A DNA stretch of 23,153 nucleotides from DATKZH01 sp964475955. GTDB lineage: Bacteria; Planctomycetota; Planctomycetia; Pirellulales; Thermoguttaceae. The notes under the pieces are model-generated. The model searched no databases, was not told where the DNA came from, and saw only the letters and a program-made list of their open reading frames with translations. The DNA lies in assembly GCA_964475955.1 (NCBI GenBank), contig CAYYZY010000126.1:1-23153 (forward strand), given 5' to 3'. Position 1 is the stretch's first letter; every line of letters begins with the position of its first letter. Positions 14,891-21,754 of this stretch are shown piece by piece. Made by a program: the position numbers and the translations under genes.

Positions 14891-16024
14891 TTAGGGCGGC
14901 GGTTCCGCGTCGCCGGAAGGCGGCTTGGCGGACGGCGGGGCGCCGGCCTCTTCGCCGGCCCCTTCCTCGGCGTCCTCCCCCACCAGCGAGTCCCAGAGCG
15001 CCTCGGCTTGCTCTTCGTCGACCGGCTCCGCCGCCGGTTCGGCCGAGTCCTTCTCCAGCGGCACGCCGGCGATCACCCGGAGGGCTTCCATGCGCCGATC
15101 CTCGCCGGCGACGAATTCCATGAGCTTCTTGCGGTGGGCGATCAATCGGCGCGTGGTGCGCAGCTCGCGGAGGTGCTTGCGCGTCTCGCGGGCCAGGAAC
15201 GCGACCTTGGCCGCGCGGATTTCCAGGTCCTTGGTCTGGTCGACCACGTCCCGGGCTTGCTGGAGGATGCTCGCGTAGCGCTCGCCCAGCAGTTTGGCCA
15301 TGTCTTGGGAATCCTGCGGGGTGAGTTCGTATTCGAGGTACTCGTACTCGAAGCGCGCCGCCTCGGCGCGGACCTCCAGGCTTCTGAGCGCCTCGCGCAG
15401 TTGGGCGATCGTCTGGTCGGCGTACTTCTCTTGGATCGCCAGTTGGTCGGGGACGACGGCGTCCTTGGCGGCCTCGCAGCGCCGGGCGTCGTCGGCCAAT
15501 TCGGCGATGCGCTGTTGCTCGCGCCAGGTCGGCTTCGGGCGGCGCTGGAGCCGGCCGTGCTCGCGCTTCGCCGCTTCGTAGAGCATCTTCCGCACGGCGA
15601 TCTCTTCGTTCTTAAGCGAAACGCTCTCTCGCTTGGCCGCCTCCTTCTGCTTCACCCTCTCCGCCTGCCTGGCGGCGAAGCCTTCGTGTTCGTTCGATAT
15701 TTCCCAGAGGTAGAAGTGGAGATCGGCCTCCAGCTCGTAGCGCGTGGTCAAGGCCTCCTCGTATTCCATTTGGAGGAGCACGAGCCCGTGGGCCCGATGC
15801 GTGTAGATCTTGTCGATCCGCTCGAAATACCGGTCGTAGCTCTCGCCCTTCTCCAAGGTGCGCGGGTCGCCGAGACTGAGGAGCACCCGGCATATTTCTT
15901 CGAGCTCCGCCCGGGAGTCTTTGAACTCGTCCAGGCGCTCCTCGGTCACTTCGAAGAGCGATTGGGTGACGTCGTCGGCGCCGGCCAGCGCGCCGAGCGC
16001 GGAAATCGCAACGATCCAACTCAC
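14891..16024 (-). CDS. Exported helical protein, family B copy 2
   Basis: A 377-residue protein. Its GTG start (16024) overlaps the upstream stop as GTGA, with GAGGAAG about 9 bases before. The frame is open upstream of this GTG to 16264, but that part is a shadow of the overlapping gene. The N-terminus MSWIVAISALGALAGADD is a short signal peptide. The body is almost wholly helical and highly charged (for example YEYLEYELTPQDSQDMAKLL, LRELRTTRRLIAHRKKLMEF), and the tail is Pro/Glu-rich. It aligns by eye with the 353-residue family B protein at 17731-18792. Shared points are FEVTEERL vs LQVTEAKT, KGESYDRYFERIDKI vs KGESPRQYLTRVNKI, and a helix ending ALTTRYELEA vs ALDAKYQLQE. No known domain or enzyme motif was seen. 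A periplasmic scaffold role is inferred. Confidence 0.78.
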   Translation of the reverse strand: MSWIVAISALGALAGADDVTQSLFEVTEERLDEFKDSRAELEEICRVLLSLGDPRTLEKGESYDRYFERIDKIYTHRAHGLVLLQMEYEEALTTRYELEADLHFYLWEISNEHEGFAARQAERVKQKEAAKRESVSLKNEEIAVRKMLYEAAKREHGRLQRRPKPTWREQQRIAELADDARRCEAAKDAVVPDQLAIQEKYADQTIAQLREALRSLEVRAEAARFEYEYLEYELTPQDSQDMAKLLGERYASILQQARDVVDQTKDLEIRAAKVAFLARETRKHLRELRTTRRLIAHRKKLMEFVAGEDRRMEALRVIAGVPLEKDSAEPAAEPVDEEQAEALWDSLVGEDAEEGAGEEAGAPPSAKPPSGDAEPPP

Positions 16025-16794
16025 GGTTTCGCTTCCTCGGTGAGGTGTTGCAGGAGCCGTTTCAGTTGCCTGCCCGTCGCCGGATCGACCGCCGGTTGCG
16101 GTCGCGCGGCTGCCGGTCGCCGCGGCGGCAGGGGCAGTTGCCACTTCGGATTCCGTTCCCCGTCGAGGGCCGCCGTGGAGAGGGGCGCCTCGTGCTCGAG
16201 TCGGTCGAGCCGCCGCGCGACGTCGGCCAGCTCTTCGTGGCACGATCGCAGTTGGCGGTCCCATTGTTGTCTCTCACGGGCCAGGTCCATCGTGTAGTCG
16301 TCGAGCTGGAAATCCTCGAGAAAGTCCCGATAGCTCTCGACCATCCGGGCGCCGCCCAACCCCTTGATTTCGACGAGGCGACGCTGCACTTCCGGGCGCG
16401 CGACCAGGGCGACGGCCCGCTTCACGCCCGCGTGGGCCTCCAACTCGGCAAGCCGGATTCTCGTGCGCGCGATCGCCACCCGCAAGAAGGCGGCCCTGCG
16501 AAGCAGAGGCTGGCCCTCGGGGTCGATGCGTCGCGCCCGGGCGAGCAGGCGAATGAGGGCGTTCGCGTCGTTGTCGTCGAGCCTGTGCGCCGGCGACGGA
16601 GGGACCGACGACGCCACGGCCGCGAAAGGCCCGTTGCCATCCTCCGGGCCGCTCGATAGCCCTTCGGCCGGACAGGCACTCCAGACCAGCATCGCCGCCA
16701 GCCCGCCCAGCACGACGCGGCCCCCGCGCCCGCCGCACGGGCGCCTCGCCGTGTACGGACTGGCTCTGCCGGGACTGCCGCCGCGACGCTTCAT
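16021..16794 (-). CDS. Exported helical protein, family A copy 3
   Basis: A 257-residue protein. After a basic leader there is a hydrophobic segment (about 27-43, VVLGGLAAMLVWSACPAEG) acting as signal peptide. The Cys does not sit in a standard lipobox. Residues about 75-200 hold the family A module: LLARARRIDPEGQPLLRRAA, then FLRVAIARTRIRLAELE, VKRAVALVARPEVQRRLVEI and a charged helix LARERQQWDRQLRSCHEELA. It is homologous by eye to the 276- and 297-residue proteins upstream. The C-terminus is Pro/Arg-rich and ends in a short helix. It overlaps both neighbours by 4 bases (ATGA at its start, GTGA at its end), so three consecutive genes are translationally coupled. Confidence 0.78.
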   Translation of the reverse strand: MKRRGGSPGRASPYTARRPCGGRGGRVVLGGLAAMLVWSACPAEGLSSGPEDGNGPFAAVASSVPPSPAHRLDDNDANALIRLLARARRIDPEGQPLLRRAAFLRVAIARTRIRLAELEAHAGVKRAVALVARPEVQRRLVEIKGLGGARMVESYRDFLEDFQLDDYTMDLARERQQWDRQLRSCHEELADVARRLDRLEHEAPLSTAALDGERNPKWQLPLPPRRPAAARPQPAVDPATGRQLKRLLQHLTEEAKP

Positions 16795-17621
16795 GGGGAA
16801 GGCCCCTCGTCGATCAGACTTCGGACCGCGTCTTCCACCGCCTTGAGTTCGGCCGCACCGATGCCCGTCGGCGACTTGGGCGCCGGGGGCGGCGGGGGGC
16901 GCAGCAGCTTCTTCTGCTCTTCAATGCGATGGTAAAGCCCCCGGCCGCTGGGCATGCCGACCAGTGCTCCGGGGCCCGCCGCGCGTTGGACCAGTTCGTG
17001 CATCTCCGCCTCGACCTGGCTTTGGCGCGCCCGATACTCGGCGAGTTTCGCTTCGCCGGCCTTCACGCGGCTCAGAAGGACGAAGTCGTCGAGCGTCAAC
17101 CCCGCTTCGCCCAGCACCGCGAGCAGCCCTTCGAGCATCTCCTGCGGCGGGCGCTCGAGCAAGGCCGAGAGCCTCGCTTGCATCGAGGGCGAACGAAGCA
17201 GCTCGTCGGCCCGGCGGACTTCGGGGATCGAGCGCAGATCGTCGACGTCGCGCTCGACGCGGTCGATGGCCACGCGCCAGAACGCCCGTTCGCGGAGCAG
17301 GGGGAGGCCGCGGTAGGCGTCGAGCACGGCCGTCTCGGCCAGTTTCCGCTCCAGTTCGGCCCGGCTCATCCTGCGGATCTCGGCGAGCCGCCGCCGGCGC
17401 TGGGCGTACTGCTTCTGGCTGGGCGCCGCCGCCGGCGCCGCGTCCCCGGCCGGCTGCGCGGCCTGGGGTGAATCTGCCGACAGCTTCCCGGCAGGCGCCA
17501 GACGCTCTTTCGGCCGAGCGGCCTTCTCCGGCTGGGAAGCGACCTGCGCGGCCGTGCCCGCCGGCGCCGCGAAGAAGACGACCGTCACCACCCAGAGCGG
17601 CAGCGAGTTGCGAAGCGACAT
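16791..17621 (-). CDS. Exported helical protein, family A copy 2
   Basis: A 276-residue protein. ATG 17621 is chosen because GGAGGAGAG lies directly upstream; a longer frame to 17681 has no such site. The signal peptide is about 1-25 (LWVVTVVFFAAPAGTAAQ). A Pro/Ala-rich linker (about 30-70) leads to the family A module at about 85-235: RGLPLLRERAFWRVAIDRVE, VRRADELLRSPSMQARLSAL, EMLEGLLAVLGEAGLTLDDF and a helix LAEYRARQSQVEAEMHELVQ. The C-terminus has a run of prolines (RPPPPPAPKS) before a final helix. No catalytic motif was seen. It sits 109 bases downstream of the family B copy 1 gene; its end overlaps the next family A gene by ATGA. Confidence 0.8.
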   Translation of the reverse strand: MSLRNSLPLWVVTVVFFAAPAGTAAQVASQPEKAARPKERLAPAGKLSADSPQAAQPAGDAAPAAAPSQKQYAQRRRRLAEIRRMSRAELERKLAETAVLDAYRGLPLLRERAFWRVAIDRVERDVDDLRSIPEVRRADELLRSPSMQARLSALLERPPQEMLEGLLAVLGEAGLTLDDFVLLSRVKAGEAKLAEYRARQSQVEAEMHELVQRAAGPGALVGMPSGRGLYHRIEEQKKLLRPPPPPAPKSPTGIGAAELKAVEDAVRSLIDEGPSP

Positions 17622-17730
17622 CTCTCTCCTCCGCGCGTGATGGATCGCCGACCCGCGGTGCCTACGACCGTGCGAATGCACGGGTTGCTGTTGGGCCGTC
17701 CGGTGCCGCGCCCCGACGAGCGACGCCCGC

Positions 17731-18792
17731 TTATCGCGCCGACGCCCCCGATCCGGCTTCCTCCGAGGGACCGCTCAACGGGGTCGCCTCGCCCTCGCCG
17801 AGCATGATCCCCGTGGGCGGAGGGACGGCGATCCCGCTGGGAACCACGCCGCCCAGGCCGCCTTCCAGTCTTTCGGCCAGCCGCTCGGCCTCCAGGCTGC
17901 GCCGGAGGATCTCCTCTTCGGGCAGGTCGTCGATGAACGGGCTGACCAGTTCCAGGTTGTCCATGGCGTACTCGGCGGCGATGGCCACCTTGTCGGCCGT
18001 GGTCTCCAGGTCCGTGTGCCGCTCGAGAAGCTCCGTGGCCTCTTCCACCATCTTGTGATGCTCGGCCGGCAGAAGCGACGCCAGCTCTTCGCTCTCGGGT
18101 ATCGCGCGTGCCGCCAGGAACTGGCGCTTCGCCTCGCGTACCTGGATCTCGCGCACCAGCCGGCGGAATTCTTCCGGCCACTGTTGCTCGGGCATGGCCA
18201 GGAACTTCTGCTGACGGGACGCGCCGTCGGAGATCGCGTCGACGCCGCCGGGCGGAAACTCCTTTTCGTATCGTTTTTTCACGGATTCGGAGAACGAGCC
18301 CCGGGTGGCGATCAGGTGGGCGAGGACTTGTCCGTCGAGCCGCAAATCGCGAATCTCCTCCACGAGCTCGTCCACCTGGCTCCGATAACGGTCGGGGCGC
18401 TCGCGGATTCGCAGCGACATCTGCTCGACCCACCGGGCGTACTCCCTCACGGCTTCCTGGAGCTGATACTTCGCGTCGAGCGCCTGCTCCACGCGTTCGT
18501 GCGCCAGGTGGATCAGAAGCGCTTCGGCCTTCATGATCTTGTTGACCCGCGTGAGGTATTGCCGGGGCGACTCGCCCTTGCGCTTCTCGGTGGCCTTTCC
18601 CAAACCCTCGAGCAGCGCCCCGGCGGCCTCCAACATGGCCATCTCGGAGCTGAGGGCTTCGGTCTTGGCTTCGGTCACCTGAAGATGATCGGGACTAAGC
18701 GGCGTAAGCTGCGAGGTCTCACGCGACGCGCCTGCGGGCTCGGCCCCCAGCAGGGCTGCCGCCAGAGCGAGGGTCAAGGTGGTACTGCCCAT
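17731..18792 (-). CDS. Exported helical protein, family B copy 1
   Basis: A 353-residue protein. ATG 18792 has AGGAGA about 5 bases upstream and opens MGSTTLTLALAAALLGAEPA, a signal peptide. The rest is a long run of amphipathic charged helices, e.g. LDAKYQLQEAVREYARWVEQ and VREIQVREAKRQFLAARAI. The segment HTDLETTADKVAIAAEYAM corresponds to VDQTKDLEIRAAKVAFLARE in family B copy 2, which confirms homology beyond the N-terminus. The tail (about 320-353) is Gly/Pro-rich and probably flexible. There is no membrane segment after the signal peptide. It may be a periplasmic coiled-coil element. It lies 70 bases after the first gene of the leftward run. Confidence 0.8.
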   Translation of the reverse strand: MGSTTLTLALAAALLGAEPAGASRETSQLTPLSPDHLQVTEAKTEALSSEMAMLEAAGALLEGLGKATEKRKGESPRQYLTRVNKIMKAEALLIHLAHERVEQALDAKYQLQEAVREYARWVEQMSLRIRERPDRYRSQVDELVEEIRDLRLDGQVLAHLIATRGSFSESVKKRYEKEFPPGGVDAISDGASRQQKFLAMPEQQWPEEFRRLVREIQVREAKRQFLAARAIPESEELASLLPAEHHKMVEEATELLERHTDLETTADKVAIAAEYAMDNLELVSPFIDDLPEEEILRRSLEAERLAERLEGGLGGVVPSGIAVPPPTGIMLGEGEATPLSGPSEEAGSGASAR

Positions 18793-18862
18793 GGCTGTCT
18801 CCTGGTTGCGATCGTTCGTCGGACGCACGGCCACGCAACGCGACCGCGTCGCGCGCGGAAGC

Positions 18863-19756
18863 TCACGGCGCGGTTTCTTGACGCGGAGCGGCGCCGGCGC
18901 GCGGCCCGTCGGGCTCCTTCGCCGCCTTCGACGCCGGGGCCTCGCCCAGAAGCGCCTTGAGGATGCCCTTGAGTTCGCCCGATAGCGCCGAGGGCCTCTC
19001 CAACTGTCCCTCCGGCCCCCCGGCGTACATCTTGGCCATTTCGACCAAATCGCCCGGATAGAGCATCTCCGCGTCTTCCTGCCGCCGGCCGAAGTCCCGC
19101 TGGAGATACTCGAAACGCTTCTCGATGCCCAGCAGCCCGGCCTCGTAAACGGCGACGTACTCCCTCACCTGCCGGGCGTGGGCGAGGCGCTTCAATGTCC
19201 TCACGTCGACCTGGTTCTCTCGCAGGATTTCGGAAACGGCCGTCAACTGTTCGTCTTCGGTCGGAAGCTCCAGCGCCCGAAGCAACTGCTCGCGGAATCC
19301 CCGGTTGGCGAACAGGGCCTCGGCGTCGCGCACCAGGGGATCGCCTTCCATGCGCTGGAGGAAGCTGACGGCCCGGCCGTGCTCGCGGCGCAGCGTTGCG
19401 CGGTTCTTCAACAGGGTCTGCCCTTCCAGCCCCAACACGGCCCGCGCCCTCGCCATCTTCTGCATCAAGTGTTTGGCGTCGATCACGTCGAGCTGGCGGG
19501 CGATCAGCTTCTTGAGTTGCTCGACGTCGGCCGTCGCGGCCTGCGGGCCGACGGTCTCCCCCGCCGCGGGGCCCGTTTGCGGACCGGCGTTCGGGACGTC
19601 GGTCACCAGGGGCTCCTCGAGGAGCGCGGGCTTGGGCAGTTGGGACGCATCCGGCGCGCCCCGTTCGGCGCGATCCGACGCCGCGGGTTCCTGACCCATC
19701 GACGCGGTGCAAGCGACAGCCACCATGAAGGCAAGCGCGAAGTTCGTCCACCACAT
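18863..19756 (-). CDS. Exported helical protein, family A copy 1 (first gene of leftward run)
   Basis: A 297-residue protein starting MWWTNFALAFMVAVACTASM, a signal peptide. The Cys after AVA could be a lipoprotein attachment site, but the match is marginal. ATG 19756 has AGGGAGA 8 bases upstream. A Pro/Ala-rich linker follows to about residue 75, then the family A module: ARARAVLGLEGQTLLKNRAT, LVRDAEALFANRGFREQLLR, LKRLAHARQVREYVAVYEAG and a Tyr-containing helix IEKRFEYLQRDFGRRQ. The C-terminal part LSGELKGILKALLGEA is helical and the end is Pro/Gly-rich. It is the most diverged of the three family A members. The gene is first in the leftward run, opposite the exbB-like gene. Confidence 0.78.
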   Translation of the reverse strand: MWWTNFALAFMVAVACTASMGQEPAASDRAERGAPDASQLPKPALLEEPLVTDVPNAGPQTGPAAGETVGPQAATADVEQLKKLIARQLDVIDAKHLMQKMARARAVLGLEGQTLLKNRATLRREHGRAVSFLQRMEGDPLVRDAEALFANRGFREQLLRALELPTEDEQLTAVSEILRENQVDVRTLKRLAHARQVREYVAVYEAGLLGIEKRFEYLQRDFGRRQEDAEMLYPGDLVEMAKMYAGGPEGQLERPSALSGELKGILKALLGEAPASKAAKEPDGPRAGAAPRQETAP

Positions 19757-19882
19757 GGTACGCGTCTCCCTTGCTCGAAGTGAGAAATCCCCCTCCCGAT
19801 CTCCGGGGGCTGCGAACCGCATGACGGATGCCGCGTTGGCCGCGAGTCCCCGAGCCGGTATTGTGAGACGTTCGATTCTGCT

Positions 19883-19909
19883 AGAATAGCGCCGGCTTCG
19901 ATCGGTCAA
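19883..19909 (-). promoter_or_regulatory. Possible promoter of the leftward gene run
   Basis: Read on the minus strand, TTGACC (19909-19904) is followed after 15 bases by TATTCT (19888-19883). The spacing is shorter than ideal. The -10 overlaps a small palindrome ATTCT-GCT-AGAAT (19875-19887), so a TAGAAT box also faces right. Transcription would begin near 19876, about 120 bases before the family A copy 1 start. This is the best candidate in the 409-base divergent gap. Confidence 0.35.
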
Positions 19910-20039
19910 CCTGATCGCAATATAGAAACTGGCGCGCCGCTCTGCAACTGCCCCCGGAAGAGGGGCGTGCCTGAGGGGCCTGGACGGGCGCCGGCCGGTT
20001 TTCGCAACCACGAGCCGGTTTCTCCAGCGGTCTGCGAAC

Positions 20040-20096
20040 GTGGGGCACGTTTCCAACGTGCCCACAACCCAATGGCACGTTGGAAACGTGCCCCAC
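20040..20096. repeat. Perfect 23-bp inverted repeat with nested hairpins
   Basis: The arms 20040-20062 and 20074-20096 are perfectly complementary over 23 bases and are separated by 11 bases. Each arm is itself a hairpin: GGGCACGTT-TCC-AACGTGCCC on the left and GGCACGTT-GGA-AACGTGCC on the right. The element can therefore fold as one long stem or as two short ones. It ends 69 bases before the exbB-like start and lies in the divergent promoter region. It resembles interspersed GTGGGGCACGTT-type repeats of planctomycetes. An alternative regulatory RNA role is speculative. Confidence 0.75.
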
Positions 20097-20165
20097 AACA
20101 TGCGCGCACCAGGCGCGCATCATCACGGTCAGAGACTCTACCTCTCCCAGAGCAGCGAAACGGTC

Positions 20166-20900
20166 ATGCAGCCTCTGTTTCTCCTGGCAGACGCGACCGG
20201 CGGACCGGCCACGACGCTTGAGTGGATCATCCGCTCCGAGGGCTGGTTCCTCTGGATCCAGGTCCCGATGGCGCTGGTCATGCTCACGCTCATCCTCTCG
20301 GCATTCGACCTCACCCGCAAAGGCGTGGTGATGCCCAAGCGTCTGCGGCGACTCCTCGACCAGTCGCCGGGGAGGGACGCTCCCGATTCGGGGACGAGCC
20401 ACGCCCTCGCATCGAACGACGCCCTGGCGGCCAGCAACGCCCCGTTGGCCCACGTGGTCCGCGCCGGCTTCGAGGCGTGTCGCCGAGGGCAAGCGGGCGC
20501 CGAGGTGGGCGCGAGCCTCGACCGCGCGCTGGAGGGCGTCGCGCTGGGCATGGAGCGACGTCTCACGTGGATCAACACGCTGGCCCACGTCGCCCTGTCG
20601 ACCGGCCTCCTGGGCACCGTCTGCGGGCTGGTCAACAGCTTCACCGTGATCGCCCGGGGCGGCGAGGCGCCCGCGCCGCACGAGCTGGCCGCCGGCGTCA
20701 GCATGGCCCTGGTGACCACGATCTTCGGGCTGTTCACCGCCATTCCGGGCCTGCTCGCCCATGGGGTTCTTCAACCCCGAAGCAACCGTCTGCTCCACGA
20801 GTTGGAGGAGACGTCGCACCGGGCTTTGGAAGCGTACCGGAATTCCGCCTGCGGCGGCGAGGAGCCGCTCGTCGCGGAACCGGTCCGGCAGGAGGCCTGA
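20166..20900 (+). CDS. ExbB/TolQ/MotA-family proton channel protein
   Basis: A 244-residue inner-membrane protein with three membrane segments: about 27-47 (WFLWIQVPMALVMLTLILSA), about 137-160 (ending GLLGTVCGLVNSF) and about 176-199 (SMALVTTIFGLFTAIPGLLA). The last two are the family hallmark, with the conserved TT-GL pattern of the channel pore. A cytoplasmic loop of about 90 residues lies between segments 1 and 2, as in ExbB/TolQ. With ExbD/TolR it forms a proton-driven motor that energises TonB or TolA-like proteins. ATG 20166 fits the expected N-terminus but its ribosome site is weak. The ExbD-like gene follows after 1 base, so the pair is certainly one operon. Assignment to Exb versus Tol is not possible from sequence alone. 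Confidence 0.92.
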   Translation: MQPLFLLADATGGPATTLEWIIRSEGWFLWIQVPMALVMLTLILSAFDLTRKGVVMPKRLRRLLDQSPGRDAPDSGTSHALASNDALAASNAPLAHVVRAGFEACRRGQAGAEVGASLDRALEGVALGMERRLTWINTLAHVALSTGLLGTVCGLVNSFTVIARGGEAPAPHELAAGVSMALVTTIFGLFTAIPGLLAHGVLQPRSNRLLHELEETSHRALEAYRNSACGGEEPLVAEPVRQEA

Positions 20901-20901
20901 C

Positions 20902-21315
20902 ATGCGGCGGATCGGTAAACGCGGCGGCGGCCTGATCATGACGCCCATGATCGACATCGTGTTCCAGTTGATCGCGTTCTTCATATTCGCCACCAGCTAC
21001 GCGGCCGACGAGGTCCGCTCCCACGTCCGCCCCCCGGAAACCGACGTCGCCGGCGGGCGCCTGGAACAGTCCCCCGTGCTCTTGGAGATCGACCGCCAAG
21101 GGCGACTCGCGAGCGACCGGGGCTCGGTACCCGTGTCGGCCCTTCAGCCGCAGCCCTTGCTGGAATCGCTCTTCGACGACGCAGGCCCCGACCCGGTCGT
21201 CGTCATCCGCGCCGACCGGGACGTGCCCTACCGAACCGTGGACCGCGTGATCGAGTTCTGTCGACGGAGGAAACTCCGGTCGATCATCTTGCGCCTGCAA
21301 ACTCGGGAGCCGTGA
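20902..21315 (+). CDS. ExbD/TolR-family protein, copy 1
   Basis: A 137-residue protein with a short basic cytoplasmic N-terminus and one membrane segment (about 14-33, TPMIDIVFQLIAFFIFATSY). It carries the conserved motor Asp at residue 18. The periplasmic domain (about 40-137) has the family pattern, ending with PVVVIRADRDVPYRTVDRVI followed by FCRRRKLRSIILRLQ. ExbD dimers line the ExbB pore and transmit torque or force to the periplasm. AGGAGG, 7 bases before ATG 20902, lies within the upstream gene's end. The next gene's ATG shares a base with this stop. Confidence 0.92.
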   Translation: MRRIGKRGGGLIMTPMIDIVFQLIAFFIFATSYAADEVRSHVRPPETDVAGGRLEQSPVLLEIDRQGRLASDRGSVPVSALQPQPLLESLFDDAGPDPVVVIRADRDVPYRTVDRVIEFCRRRKLRSIILRLQTREP

Positions 21316-21746
21316 TGATCCGAAAACGCGTCGCCCCGACCGTTTCCGAGACGCCGCTGGCGCCGTTGGTCGACGTCGTATTCCTCCTGCTGGTCTTTTT
21401 CATCTTCTCCTACCAAGTTCGCGTGTTGGAGCAATACTACTGGGTCAAGGTCCCGCCCTCTGCGGCCGGGACGGCGCGCGAAACCCGGCTGGCGACGGTC
21501 CGGTTGGAGGCCACCGCCGCGGGCGATCTGGCGGCCATCACCGCAGATGGCCGGCGCTGGGCCACGCTCGACGAGTTCGCCTCCGAGATACCGAGCCGAC
21601 TGCCGCCTCCCAACGCCGCGCCGACGATCCTCGTGGAGCCCGCCGGCGCGCTCCATTACGAACACGTAGTCGACGTCAGCATGGCGATCCGTCAGAACGG
21701 TTGGCAGCCCGGTCTGCTGCGAGCAAGCCGACAAGAAGGGGAGTGA
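21315..21746 (+). CDS. ExbD/TolR-family protein, copy 2
   Basis: A 143-residue protein with one membrane segment (about 16-36, APLVDVVFLLLVFFIFSYQV) and the conserved Asp at residue 20. The periplasmic domain has the late pattern PTILVEPAGALHYEHVVDVS, equivalent to the IRADRDVPYRTVDRVI element of copy 1, then a helix and strand. Sequence outside the membrane segment differs strongly from copy 1, so the two probably form a heterodimer rather than being redundant. ATG 21315 overlaps the previous stop as TGATG, with GGGAG 5 bases upstream; a GTG at 21312 is too close to that site. Confidence 0.9.
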   Translation: MIRKRVAPTVSETPLAPLVDVVFLLLVFFIFSYQVRVLEQYYWVKVPPSAAGTARETRLATVRLEATAAGDLAAITADGRRWATLDEFASEIPSRLPPPNAAPTILVEPAGALHYEHVVDVSMAIRQNGWQPGLLRASRQEGE

Positions 21747-21754
21747 CCGAGAAT

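Noticed and set aside
16025..16264. N-terminal extension of family B copy 2 to an upstream start
   Set aside because: It overlaps the family A copy 3 gene in another frame and would bury the signal peptide; GTG 16024 has a ribosome site and a GTGA overlap.
20166..21746. Zorya-type defence or flagellar MotAB assignment for the motor genes
   Set aside because: There is no ZorB/MotB-like peptidoglycan-binding (OmpA) domain and no helicase or nuclease partner; the small partners are ExbD/TolR-type.
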